Source of the DNA: Thermoleophilales bacterium
GTDB taxonomy: Bacteria > Actinomycetota > Thermoleophilia > Solirubrobacterales > 70-9
NCBI GenBank assembly: GCA_020636955.1
Contig: JACJWY010000005.1
Coordinates: 62,001-126,000 of the forward strand
Direction: 5' to 3'
Length of the DNA: 64,000 bases
Shown: positions 42,829 through 50,594 of the stretch, one piece after another
Layout of the letters: each line of letters opens with the position of its first letter
Numbering within the stretch: position 1 is the stretch's first letter
Notes under the pieces: generated by a model
Seen by the model: the letters and a program-made list of their open reading frames with translations, nothing else
Database searches by the model: none
Told to the model about the DNA's origin: nothing
Program-made: the position numbers and the translations under genes

Positions 42829-44451
42829 GTGAACAGTTCCCCGGATCCGACCGCCGCCTTGCTCGACGCCGTTACCTTGACCGCGCGGCGGCTGGCGGGC
42901 GATGACGAGGTGAGCCCCGCGTTGCATCCCTCGCCCCGGCCGGAGATGGGTGACTACTCGACCAACGCGGCGATGATGCTGGCCAAGCCTCTCGGCCGGG
43001 CGCCCCGGGAGATCGCTGCCGAACTGGCCATCGCAATCGAAGCGGAACTCGGCCCGGTGCTTGAAAAGACCGAAATCGCCGGTCCCGGGTTCATCAACCT
43101 CTTTCTCGGAGACGCCTGGTACCGCGAGGCAACCTCGCTCATGGCCGCCACCGGTGCCGCCGGGGTGCCACCCGTCGAAGATCCCGAGCGGATCATTGTC
43201 GAGTTCGTCTCCGCCAATCCGACCGGCCCGCTCACGGCCGCTTCGGGGCGGCATGCCGCCTACGGCGATTCGCTTTCGCGTCTGCTGAAGGCGACCGGAA
43301 ACCGGATCACGACCGAGTACTACGTGAATGACGGCGGCACGCAGGTTCAAAACTTCGCCGCCTCGATAGCGGCGCGCATGAACGGCGAGGAACCGCCAAA
43401 GGACGGCTACAAGGGCACCTACGTGAACGAGCTGGCCGAGCGGGCAAAGGCCGAAGGCCACGACCCGGCCGATCTCGAAAAGCTTGCCCTGACCGGGGTC
43501 GCCTGGATGGTCGAGGGCATCCGTGGCTCGCTCGGGAACTTCGGGGTCGGGATGGATGACTTTTTCTCCGAACGCTCGCTCTATGAAGACAATCTGGTCG
43601 ACCGTGGCATCGAGCGGATGCGTGAAGCCGGGCATGTCTTTGACGAAGACGGCGCGGTCTGGCTGCGAACAACCGATTTCGGAGACGACAAGGACCGGGT
43701 CCTGATCCGCTCCAGTGGCGAGGTCACCTATTTCGGGGCCGACGTCGCCTACCACGTCGACAAGATCGAGCGTGGCAACGACCGGTTGGTCGACGTGCTC
43801 GGCGCCGACCATCACGGATACGTAGCGCGGATGGCCGCGGCGATGGAGGCGCTCGAGGGCGGCAAGGCGGAATTCGAGGCGCAGATCATGCAGCTGATCC
43901 ACTTGGTCGAGGGTGGACAGCGAACCAAAATGAGCAAACGCGCCGGGGACATCGTCACCCTCGACGAGCTGACCCAGGACATCGGGGTCGACGCTGCCCG
44001 CTGGTTCCTGCTCCAGCGCAGCCACAACCAGACGATCGACCTCGACCTCGACCTGGCCCGCAGCCAGTCATCCGAAAACCCGGTCTATTACGTCCAGTAC
44101 GCCCACGCCCGGATCCAGAGCATCCTCCGCAAGGCGGCCGATGAAAGCGGTGATAACGGGGGAGATCCGCTCGCCGCACCGGTCGATCCCTCGGAGAAGG
44201 CACTGGTCTCGAAGTTGCTCGAATTTCCGGCCGAGGTCCACGAGGCCGCGGAAAAGCGCGCCCCGCACCGGATCTGCGCCTACGCAAGCGAAACCGCCGC
44301 CGCCTTTCATGCGTTCTACCGCGACTGCCAGGTGGTCGGCGCCGAAGGAGAGGGCGTCGAGGCCGCCCGTATCCAGCTCTGCGCAGTAACCGCCGAAACG
44401 ATTCGTCGCTCCCTCGAGCTGCTGGGAATAACCGCTCCGGACCGGATGTAG
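42829..44451 (+). CDS. argS: Arginyl-tRNA synthetase with altered HIGH motif
   Basis: The 540-residue protein (GTG 42829) matches ArgRS throughout: PEMGDYSTNAAMMLAKPL at the N-terminus, VSANPTGPL ahead of the active site, YYVNDGGTQVQNFA, ADVAYHVDKIERG, VLGADHHGYVARM, RTKMSKRAGD (KMSKS motif at 367-371) and the DALR anticodon domain with VQYAHARIQSILRKA. However the HxGH box after NPTGPL reads TAAS at residues 136-139. HIGH histidines normally stabilise the ATP transition state. All other regions look intact, so it should be functional in some altered mode or be supplemented by another enzyme. Confidence 0.93.
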   Translation: MNSSPDPTAALLDAVTLTARRLAGDDEVSPALHPSPRPEMGDYSTNAAMMLAKPLGRAPREIAAELAIAIEAELGPVLEKTEIAGPGFINLFLGDAWYREATSLMAATGAAGVPPVEDPERIIVEFVSANPTGPLTAASGRHAAYGDSLSRLLKATGNRITTEYYVNDGGTQVQNFAASIAARMNGEEPPKDGYKGTYVNELAERAKAEGHDPADLEKLALTGVAWMVEGIRGSLGNFGVGMDDFFSERSLYEDNLVDRGIERMREAGHVFDEDGAVWLRTTDFGDDKDRVLIRSSGEVTYFGADVAYHVDKIERGNDRLVDVLGADHHGYVARMAAAMEALEGGKAEFEAQIMQLIHLVEGGQRTKMSKRAGDIVTLDELTQDIGVDAARWFLLQRSHNQTIDLDLDLARSQSSENPVYYVQYAHARIQSILRKAADESGDNGGDPLAAPVDPSEKALVSKLLEFPAEVHEAAEKRAPHRICAYASETAAAFHAFYRDCQVVGAEGEGVEAARIQLCAVTAETIRRSLELLGITAPDRM

Positions 44452-44502
44452 CCGGACGGCAAGGGGCCGAAACGTCCCGTGTCGAGCCGTGTTCCTGGAT
44501 AT

Positions 44503-45723
44503 ATGAAGAAAAGTCTCGTCCTTCTGCTCGCGCTTCTCGTTTTGCCAATCGGCTTGGCTGCGGCTGCCAAATGGCCGGTGGCCGGCTCCCCCGACAAGTC
44601 CTTTTCCGAAGATGGAATTGTGAGTTTCGAAGGAAGGCAGGCCGGTCTCGGTATCGCCGAAACCAGGTCAGGCCGAATCGTCCAGGTGCGCTATCCCGGG
44701 TCTGTGGTTCGCTACCTGCCAAACGGCCGGAAGGACCTTTCGCTGGGTGGCGACGGCAGTGTCAGAACGGTCTTCGGCAACAGGCGGATCAGCCCCGACG
44801 ACGTTCTGGTCGATCGCAGGGGGCGGATCGTCATTCTCGGCGACTGCCGGCAATGTCAGGACGAGGTTTACTCGTGGAGCTCGGTAGGCCGCCTGCTCCC
44901 CAACGGCCGTCCCGACCGGACCTTCGCCCGCAAGGGACTGTCGAACCTGCCCGAGGCCCGGAACTTCCAGCCGGGCGAAATCGCCTTTGCTCCGGGTGGA
45001 GGGATCGTGGCGGTGGGCGGCAGGTACACCGTCCGCAATCGAAGCTCAATCGTCGTCAGATACCGGCAGAACGGTCAACTGGATCGAAGTTTCGCCGATG
45101 GCGGCATTCGCAAGTTCGGACCGGCCATCAGCAGCGTCAACACGGTGGCGGTGGACAAGTCCGGAAGGATCGTGGTCGGGTTCGGGGACAAGCGGAAGAC
45201 CGACCAGAACCCATCCGGAACAACCAGGCTGGGAGTTGCCCGGTTGCTTCCCGATGGCCGGTTTGATCACAGTTTCTCCGGCGACGGGGTCGCTTCGTTC
45301 GTGGTCCCGCACATGGGTGGCGGCACGGTGGTCGACCTGACAATCGATCGACGCGGCCGTGTGGTCGGCGTCGGCAATAACTCGAGCCTCCACGCCCCGT
45401 TTTTCCGCTTGACAAAGACCGGTCGGCTTGACCATTCCTTCGCGAAGATCGGCATTGACGAGGTAGCGTGGACTAGCGCCGAGAGCGTTTCGGTTGACCC
45501 CAAAGGACGGATCCTCGTACTCGGTCAGGATGCGGAGCCGTATGGCGACCCTTCCGGAGCGAGCATCCATCGCTATCGTCCAAACGGCAAGGATGACCCG
45601 GATTTCCGCTATCGGGGAACCCTCTACATCGCCCGCGACCACTTCGTCGATTCTCGCGGGAGAATCGTGGCCAGCGGTTCGGTCTATGGCGGCCCGGCGA
45701 TTGCCCGGATCAGGAATCCCTAG
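44503..45723 (+). CDS. Secreted delta-60 repeat beta-propeller protein
   Basis: The 406-residue protein starts at ATG 44503 (a GTG at 44479 is possible). It has a signal peptide (KKSLVLLLALLVLPIGLAAAA). The rest is repeats of about 50-55 residues typed DRxFxxxG, VAVDxxGRIVVxG and RYxxxGxxDxSF: for example DKSFSEDGIV, DRTFARKGL, DRSFADGGI, DHSFSGDGV and DHSFAKIGI. This is the delta-60/NHL-like propeller pattern. The role is unknown, possibly surface binding. Confidence 0.85.
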   Translation: MKKSLVLLLALLVLPIGLAAAAKWPVAGSPDKSFSEDGIVSFEGRQAGLGIAETRSGRIVQVRYPGSVVRYLPNGRKDLSLGGDGSVRTVFGNRRISPDDVLVDRRGRIVILGDCRQCQDEVYSWSSVGRLLPNGRPDRTFARKGLSNLPEARNFQPGEIAFAPGGGIVAVGGRYTVRNRSSIVVRYRQNGQLDRSFADGGIRKFGPAISSVNTVAVDKSGRIVVGFGDKRKTDQNPSGTTRLGVARLLPDGRFDHSFSGDGVASFVVPHMGGGTVVDLTIDRRGRVVGVGNNSSLHAPFFRLTKTGRLDHSFAKIGIDEVAWTSAESVSVDPKGRILVLGQDAEPYGDPSGASIHRYRPNGKDDPDFRYRGTLYIARDHFVDSRGRIVASGSVYGGPAIARIRNP

Positions 45724-45740
45724 AGCAGCAAGAAATTAAT

Positions 45741-45783
45741 GGAGCCTGCCTCCGGGTTTAGCGGGTCCGGCTCAGGAGGCTCC
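45741..45783. terminator. Inverted repeat between convergent genes
   Basis: GGAGCCT at 45741-45747 pairs with AGGCTCC at 45777-45783, and an alternative inner register pairs GCCTCC with GGAGGC. It sits between the convergent delta-60 and ccmH genes and could stop transcription from both sides. Confidence 0.45.
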
Positions 45784-45786
45784 GGT

Positions 45787-46248
45787 TCAAAGGTCGAAGC
45801 GGGCCATGTCCTTGTCGAGGCGGTCTTCCTCGGCTTCGGTCGGGGCCGGAGCATCTTCCCTTTCGTCATCGTCCGGGCGGCGCCTTCGCCAGACGATGAT
45901 CGCAGCAATCACTCCGAGCAGGCCGAGGACCAGTCCGATCACCGGGACCGCGTAGGCCCAGACGTCGATCCCGCGGTTCTCCGGAAGGGCGAGGACCTGA
46001 CCGCCGTACTCTCCAACGAGGGCATCCTTGATTTCGTCGTCGGTCTTGCCCTGGGCGATCAGCTTGCGGATGAAAACCCGCTCGCGTTCGGCTGCAGGGG
46101 AATGGGAAAGGCCGAGCAGGGTGCCGCAGACCGGACACATCACCTCGTCCTCGAGCTGGGGAAGGCTGGCCTGGGGTTCGGCGGCGAGCGACAGGTTTGG
46201 CCCCGCCAGAAAAATCAAAACGGCAAAGGCGGCGAAGGCGCGCTTCAC
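45787..46248 (-). CDS. ccmH: CcmH/NrfF-type cytochrome c maturation protein
   Basis: This 153-residue protein starts at GTG 46248, overlapping the ccmG-like stop by 4 bp. It has a signal peptide, the redox motif EVMCPVCGTLLGLSHSP (C-P-V-C, where E. coli has C-L-V-C), ERVFIRKLIAQGKTDDEIKDALVGEYG typical of the CcmH three-helix bundle, one membrane helix (VPVIGLVLGLLGVIAAIIVW) and an acidic tail. CcmH reduces the apocytochrome CxxCH motif with CcmG. Confidence 0.9.
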   Translation of the reverse strand: MKRAFAAFAVLIFLAGPNLSLAAEPQASLPQLEDEVMCPVCGTLLGLSHSPAAERERVFIRKLIAQGKTDDEIKDALVGEYGGQVLALPENRGIDVWAYAVPVIGLVLGLLGVIAAIIVWRRRRPDDDEREDAPAPTEAEEDRLDKDMARFDL

Positions 46249-46793
46249 TTGTCCTGATCCCCGCTGGCGCTGGCCTGTGGCTCGAGGGCCGGCGCGGCGA
46301 AGGCCTCGATTGCCGCCTCGTCCTTGAACGGCCCCGGATAGTGGGCGACCAGGTTGCCCTCCGGATCGACCAGAAAGGACTCGGGCACCCCGGTCGTTTT
46401 CAGCTTCTGGTCGGTGTAATCGCCGCTGGCGTCGCGCAACTGGGGGTACTTGATGCCAAATTCCCGGAGGAACTTCATCGCATCTTCGCTCAGGTCCTTG
46501 GTGTCCACTCCGAGTACGACGATCTTGTCCCGGTTCTGCTTCTCGAAGCGGTCCAGTGCCGGCGACTCGGCTTTGCAGGGCCCGCACCAGGAGGCCCACA
46601 CATTGAGCAGGACCCACTGGCCGCGGTAGTCCTCGAGCGAGCCTTCGCTGCCCTCCGGCAGGGTGGGGAGGGTGGCAACGGGCACGGGCTCGCCCAGGGC
46701 GAGGCTCGACTCACCTTTCTTGACCAGTCCCCAGACGAGGAAGCCCAGCAGGGCGACCACGGCGAGGACGACGATTGAAGTCCGCCAGTTCAC
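46245..46793 (-). CDS. ccmG: CcmG/ResA/TlpA-type membrane thioredoxin
   Basis: The protein is 182 residues from GTG 46793; an in-frame GTG at 46883 would add 30 residues including CPEDCPQC, which I consider less likely. One membrane helix (TSIVVLAVVALLGFLVWGLV) is followed by a periplasmic-type thioredoxin domain with NVWASWCGPCKAESPALD and the cis-Pro strand GVPESFLVDPEG. It passes electrons to CcmH and apocytochrome. A tRNA gene lies upstream at 46907. Confidence 0.9.
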   Translation of the reverse strand: MNWRTSIVVLAVVALLGFLVWGLVKKGESSLALGEPVPVATLPTLPEGSEGSLEDYRGQWVLLNVWASWCGPCKAESPALDRFEKQNRDKIVVLGVDTKDLSEDAMKFLREFGIKYPQLRDASGDYTDQKLKTTGVPESFLVDPEGNLVAHYPGPFKDEAAIEAFAAPALEPQASASGDQDK

Positions 46794-46906
46794 GTAAGGC
46801 TCGATTATGGAGAACCGGCACTGCGGGCAGTCCTCCGGGCACCGGTCTCCCGGGCGGTTCGGCCTGCGCGGACGATCCCGCACGGGGTAAGGTTTCAGGC
46901 CGCTTC

Positions 46907-46979
46907 GCGGACGTAGCTCAGTTGGTAGAGCGCGAGCTTCCCAAGCTCGAGGTCGCGGGTTCGAGACCCGTCGTCCGCT
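46907..46979 (+). tRNA. tRNA-Gly (anticodon CCC)
   Basis: A 73-nt cloverleaf: acceptor GCGGACG / CGTCCGC, D-arm GCTC-AGTTGGTA-GAGC, anticodon arm CGAGC-TTCCCAA-GCTCG with anticodon CCC, five-base variable loop, T-arm GCGGG-TTCGAGA-CCCGT (one G-U pair), discriminator T. No CCA is encoded. It stands alone between ccmG (minus) and the TetR gene (minus). Confidence 0.97.
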
Positions 46980-47007
46980 TCATCTTCAGGTCAGGACCGT
47001 TGGCCGG

Positions 47008-47568
47008 CTACGCCGGACTTCCGTCAACGATCCTGCCGATCGTCCACAGCACCAGGCGATCCCGGGCCGCGGTGTCCCGCTTCTGGTCGTGGAGGTGCAC
47101 ACCCTCGACCAGGGCCATAGTCGCCTCTGAGGCGATTGCCGACTCGGCCTCATCGAGCCCCCGATCCCGGAAGGCCCGGCGCAGCAACCCGTCGATCTGG
47201 CCGTGGAACGACTCGTGGACGCTGGCTACCGCCTCGCTTTGCCGGGATCTCTCGTGAACCGCCGCCGTCAGCCTGGCGACCTGGTCCAGCTGGGCGAGTA
47301 CAGCCAGAACCTGTTCCTCCATGCTGGCTTCGGACGGGTCCGGCAGGGCAGCAATCGCCTGCTCTAGGCGGCGTTCGAGAACGGCGGCCAGCAGGTCGTC
47401 CTTGCCCGGGAAATACCAGTAGATGGCGTTGCTGGCGACGCCTGCCCCGCGAGCGACGGCCGCCATCGAGGTCTTCTCGTAGCCGTCAGCGAGAAACAGC
47501 TCTTCGGCTGAATCGACGATCTCTCTGCGTTTGAGATCACGGGTGAGGTGGGTGCGGGTGGCGGGCAT
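47008..47568 (-). CDS. TetR/AcrR-family transcriptional regulator
   Basis: The 186-residue protein (ATG 47568) has the TetR helix-turn-helix at residues 14-60: REIVDSAEELFLADGYEKTSMAAVARGAGVASNAIYWYFPGKDDLLAAV. The rest is a helical ligand-binding domain. It diverges from a PPOX-family gene, and the shared upstream region holds paired inverted repeats that are the probable operator. The inducer is unknown. Confidence 0.92.
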   Translation of the reverse strand: MPATRTHLTRDLKRREIVDSAEELFLADGYEKTSMAAVARGAGVASNAIYWYFPGKDDLLAAVLERRLEQAIAALPDPSEASMEEQVLAVLAQLDQVARLTAAVHERSRQSEAVASVHESFHGQIDGLLRRAFRDRGLDEAESAIASEATMALVEGVHLHDQKRDTAARDRLVLWTIGRIVDGSPA

Positions 47569-47583
47569 GGCTCTTGACCAGGG

Positions 47584-47620
47584 TTCAAGACTGATGCTAC
47601 TCTTGAATAGTAATCAAGAG
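47584..47620. promoter_or_regulatory. Probable TetR operator(s)
   Basis: A perfect palindrome CTCTTGA-N7-TCAAGAG lies at 47600-47620, and a second TTCAAGA at 47584-47590 pairs with TCTTGAA at 47601-47607. Both are in the 97-bp gap between the divergent TetR gene (start 47568) and PPOX gene (start 47666). Such spacing fits repression of both genes. Confidence 0.7.
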
Positions 47621-47665
47621 ATTTCGGGATTGAGGGAAAATGAGCGTATTGAGAGCAGGTGAGCG

Positions 47666-48151
47666 GTGAACAGGGAACAGCGTCGGCAGTTCGTGCTCGA
47701 CCATCGCACCGCGATCTTCGGCTACGCCCGGGCCAAGGACGGGCCTGCCATGTCGATCGTCTATTACACGGCCAACGCCGACGAGATCCTGGTCTCGACC
47801 ATGTCCGACCGGGCCAAGGCAAAGGCCGTGGCTCGCAATCCCAAAGTCTCGCTTTGCGTGCTGGACGAGCAGTGGCCGCCGAGCTACCTTCAGGTCTACT
47901 GCGACGCCGAAATCGTGACCGACTTCGATCTTGTGGTTGACACGATGATGGGCATTGCCGGGGTAATGGCGGGGCAGCCTATGTCCGACGATGTCCGACC
48001 CATGGTCGAAGAGGGAGCTCGTCAGGAAAAGCGTGTCGCGGTGCGCTTGCGTCCCTACGCGACGTTCTATACGCCACCCAGGCATGTCCATCAGGAATCC
48101 GACATAAACGAGAACCTGACCCACGAAACCAGTGCCTCGATTCCGTGGTGA
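47666..48151 (+). CDS. PPOX-class (split-barrel flavin/F420-binding) protein
   Basis: The 161-residue protein (GTG 47666) has the pyridoxamine-phosphate-oxidase-like barrel: RTAIFGYARAKDGPAMSIVYYTAN, EILVSTMSDRAKAKAVARNPKVSLCVLDEQWPPSYLQVY. The S-x-x-x-x-KxxNLxRNPxVSL type motif is typical of actinobacterial F420- or FMN-binding oxidoreductases in this family. The cofactor cannot be settled. It is controlled in all likelihood by the divergent TetR regulator. Confidence 0.85.
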   Translation: MNREQRRQFVLDHRTAIFGYARAKDGPAMSIVYYTANADEILVSTMSDRAKAKAVARNPKVSLCVLDEQWPPSYLQVYCDAEIVTDFDLVVDTMMGIAGVMAGQPMSDDVRPMVEEGARQEKRVAVRLRPYATFYTPPRHVHQESDINENLTHETSASIPW

Positions 48152-48246
48152 GCAGTTCCCTCTAAGCGGTATCTTGAACCGAACCTGACGGCCTGCTGGT
48201 CTTGACGCCGCCGGTTTCCGAGACCGTTGGCGGTAGGGTCGCCCCG

Positions 48247-49338
48247 ATGACCGAGACGACCCCGGATCAGGATCGGCCCACGATTTCCTATGTGATCGTG
48301 GCCTACGAGTCCGGGCCCGAACTGGCCCGCACCCTGCCCGGCCTTGCCGCCGAGTTGGCCACCGGTGACGAAGTGATTGTGGTCGACAACGGGTCGAAAG
48401 TCTCGCCCCGGGATGTCGTGGCCGAATGTCTCCCGGCAGCCACGGTGATCGAAATGGGTCGGAACGCCGGGTTCACCGCGGCGAACAACCGCGGAGCGGC
48501 GGCTTCGAGCGGTGACGTCGTCCTGATGCTGAACCCCGACGCGATGCCTGAGCCAGGGTTCGGGGAGGCGATTCGTCGACCTTTCAGCGAACGGCCGGAG
48601 TGGGGAGCCTGGATGGCCTTGGTTGCCTGCCGGATCGGTGGCGAGAAGGTCATCAACTCTCGGGAAAATCCGGTCCATTTCACCGGCATCGCCTGGGCCG
48701 GCGGTCACGGTCAGCCGCTGACAGCGGCCGGCCGGCCTCGCGAGATTGCGGTCGCATCCGGTGCCGCGTTGGCCGTCCGGCGCGAAGTCTGGCAGCAGGT
48801 CGGCGGCCTGCCGGAGGATTTCTTCCTCTACCAGGAAGACATCGATATCTCTGTCCGAATCCAGTCGGTCGGCCATCGCATCGGACTTGAACCCGAGGCT
48901 GTGGTCGATCACGACTATGACTTCCACGGGAACGCGGGCAAGTGGTTCTGGCTCGAACGAAACAGGTTGGCGATGGTGATCCGCAATTACCCGGGTCCGT
49001 TGCTGGCCCTTCTCGCACCGGCCCTCCTCGGGACCGAACTTGTTCTGCTCCTGGTCAGTGCCAGGCAGGGATGGTTCGGGGCTAAGCTGAAGAGCTACCG
49101 GGACCTGGTCAGGTGGCTGCCCCGGTTGAAGCGGGAGCGGGAGGAGATCCAGCAGGCCCGGGTGATCACCCCGGGCCAGTTCGCCAACCTCCTCACCCCG
49201 GACCTCGATTCACCCCTGATCCCCGAATTCGCCAGGACGGGTTTGGTTCGGGTAATGCTAAGAACGTATTGGCACCTGGTCCTGCTGATCGTGGGGTCGG
49301 GCAGGCATCTCCGGGACACTCAAGGCCAGCGCGGCTGA
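48247..49338 (+). CDS. Family 2 glycosyltransferase (rhamnosyltransferase-like)
   Basis: The 363-residue protein starts at ATG 48247. It has the GT-A nucleotide-sugar domain: SYVIVAYESG, VIVVDNGS, NAGFTAANNRGAAAS, DVVLMLNPDAM (D-x-D equivalent N-P-D), SGAALAVRREVWQQVGG, and FFLYQEDIDISVR. A membrane helix (LLALLAPALLGTELVLLLVSA) and a basic region follow. The last 15 residues (VGSGRHLRDTQGQRG) and the stop are encoded by palindrome copy 3, so this C-terminus is probably a late addition. It likely builds cell-surface polysaccharide. Confidence 0.9.
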   Translation: MTETTPDQDRPTISYVIVAYESGPELARTLPGLAAELATGDEVIVVDNGSKVSPRDVVAECLPAATVIEMGRNAGFTAANNRGAAASSGDVVLMLNPDAMPEPGFGEAIRRPFSERPEWGAWMALVACRIGGEKVINSRENPVHFTGIAWAGGHGQPLTAAGRPREIAVASGAALAVRREVWQQVGGLPEDFFLYQEDIDISVRIQSVGHRIGLEPEAVVDHDYDFHGNAGKWFWLERNRLAMVIRNYPGPLLALLAPALLGTELVLLLVSARQGWFGAKLKSYRDLVRWLPRLKREREEIQQARVITPGQFANLLTPDLDSPLIPEFARTGLVRVMLRTYWHLVLLIVGSGRHLRDTQGQRG

Positions 49339-49382
49339 ATGCCGCGCGCAGCCCGTCCCGGAGATGCCTGCCCGACCCCACG
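49290..49382. repeat. Palindromic element, copy 3 (28-bp arms, 37-nt loop)
   Basis: Arms 49290-49317 and 49355-49382 are perfect complements. The loop (49318-49354) contains an inner hairpin GCGCGGC-TGAAT-GCCGCGC. The stem shares a core of the form GGCAKGCATCYCCGGG with copies 1 and 2, and all three have a CGTGGGG or CGCGGGG outer end. It lies between convergent genes and overlaps the glycosyltransferase 3' end. Confidence 0.85.
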
Positions 49383-49396
49383 GCCTTGACACCAGA

Positions 49397-50101
49397 CTAC
49401 GTAGCTTGGGAAATGGGGCGGATCAGGATCTCGTTCACGTCGACACCTTCCGGCTGGGCGAGTGCGTACCCGATCGAGCGGGCGATGTCCTCGTCAGAGA
49501 GGGCCGAATCACCGGGACGGTTGTCGAAGAAATCGGTGTCGACCATGCCGGGCTCGATCAGGGTGACCTTGATCTTGTTGCCGTCATCCCGGCCCCGAAG
49601 CTCCTGGCGGAGCGCCTCACCGATCGCGGTGGTGGCGAACTTTGTCGCCGAGTAGAGCGAGCCCGGCAGCACCCGACGGCCGGCGATCGAACTGGTAACC
49701 AGGTAGTGACCGCTACCGCGCTCAAGCAGGTGGGGAAGGGTCGAGCGAATGGTCAGGGCGGTGCCGAGCACATTGGTCAGGACCATCGATTTCCATTGTT
49801 CCGGTGATTCCTCGAGGAAGCCCCGTGTGGCGCCGAAGCCGGCGTTGGCGAAGACCTCGTCGATCCGGCCGAACGCCTCCAGGGTGGCGGCGGTCATGGT
49901 CTCGACCTGGTCCCACTGCCCGACGTCGCAGCCGACCACCAGGGCCCGGTCCGGCCCGCCGAGTTCGGCCGACAACTTTTCCAGCGGTTCGACCCTTCGC
50001 CCGGCAAGAACCAGTCGTCTCTCGCCGGCAAGGAGGCGGGCCGTGGCCCGTCCGATGCCGCTGCTTGCCCCGGTGATCAGAAGTACCTTTTCTTCGCTCA
50101 T
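49397..50101 (-). CDS. Short-chain dehydrogenase/reductase
   Basis: This 234-residue protein (ATG 50101) is a classical SDR: TGASSGIGRATA cofactor motif, CDVGQWDQV, NAGFGATRGF, and catalytic SSIAGRRVLPGSLYSATK (Ser, Tyr, Lys). VLAGRRVE after beta-2, with two arginines, suggests NADP preference. Substrate is unknown. It diverges from ccmE with 83 bp between. Confidence 0.92.
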   Translation of the reverse strand: MSEEKVLLITGASSGIGRATARLLAGERRLVLAGRRVEPLEKLSAELGGPDRALVVGCDVGQWDQVETMTAATLEAFGRIDEVFANAGFGATRGFLEESPEQWKSMVLTNVLGTALTIRSTLPHLLERGSGHYLVTSSIAGRRVLPGSLYSATKFATTAIGEALRQELRGRDDGNKIKVTLIEPGMVDTDFFDNRPGDSALSDEDIARSIGYALAQPEGVDVNEILIRPISQAT

Positions 50102-50184
50102 GCTCCGATTCTGGCAGGGGTTGGCCGTCGGCCCCGGCAGGGGAAAGCCGCCGGTCCCCCGGGCCTGCGATAATCCCCTTCGTT

Positions 50185-50586
50185 ATGGATGTACAGCGCA
50201 AGCGGCAGGTGCGCCTGTTCGTGGCCCTGGGCGCCGCCCTCCTTCTGGCCACCGGACTGATTTACACCTCCTTCAATGCCTCCTCCGAGGCCCGTCAGCC
50301 CAGCGAGTTGACCGATGCCGTGCCGGGCAAGAGCTACGAGATGACCGGCAAGGTGGTCAAGGGCTCGGTGGTGGAGGGGAACGACAAGCTCAGATTCTCG
50401 GTGAGGGACCGCGATGGAACCGGCGAGGCTCTTCCAGTCGTCTACAGCGGGGTCGTGCCCGATCCCTTCCGCGAAGGGCGCGAAATCGTGCTCACGGGCA
50501 CAGTCGAAAACGGGGTCTTCGTGGGGGAAAAGGACACACTCGTGACCAAATGCCCTTCGAAGTTCTCGGAGAAGAAGAATAAGTAG
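50185..50586 (+). CDS. ccmE: CcmE, haem chaperone of the CxxxY-like type
   Basis: The 133-residue protein (ATG 50185) has an N-terminal membrane anchor (LFVALGAALLLATGLIY) and an OB-fold domain with YEMTGKVVKGSVVEG, GEALPVVYSGVVPDPFREGREIVLTG. The haem-binding motif at the end reads KCPSKF (Cys123), where E. coli has HxxxY and archaea and some anaerobes have CxxxY. Haem would be held by Cys rather than His. The final Tyr is Phe here. ccmF follows 8 bp later. Confidence 0.92.
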   Translation: MDVQRKRQVRLFVALGAALLLATGLIYTSFNASSEARQPSELTDAVPGKSYEMTGKVVKGSVVEGNDKLRFSVRDRDGTGEALPVVYSGVVPDPFREGREIVLTGTVENGVFVGEKDTLVTKCPSKFSEKKNK

Positions 50587-50594
50587 CTCCGGCC

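Noticed and set aside
46794..46883. 30-residue N-terminal extension of the ccmG-like protein with CPEDCPQC
   Set aside because: No ribosome binding site precedes the GTG at 46883, it is only 23 bp from the tRNA on the opposite strand, and the membrane anchor of CcmG proteins normally begins near the N-terminus. It cannot be fully excluded.
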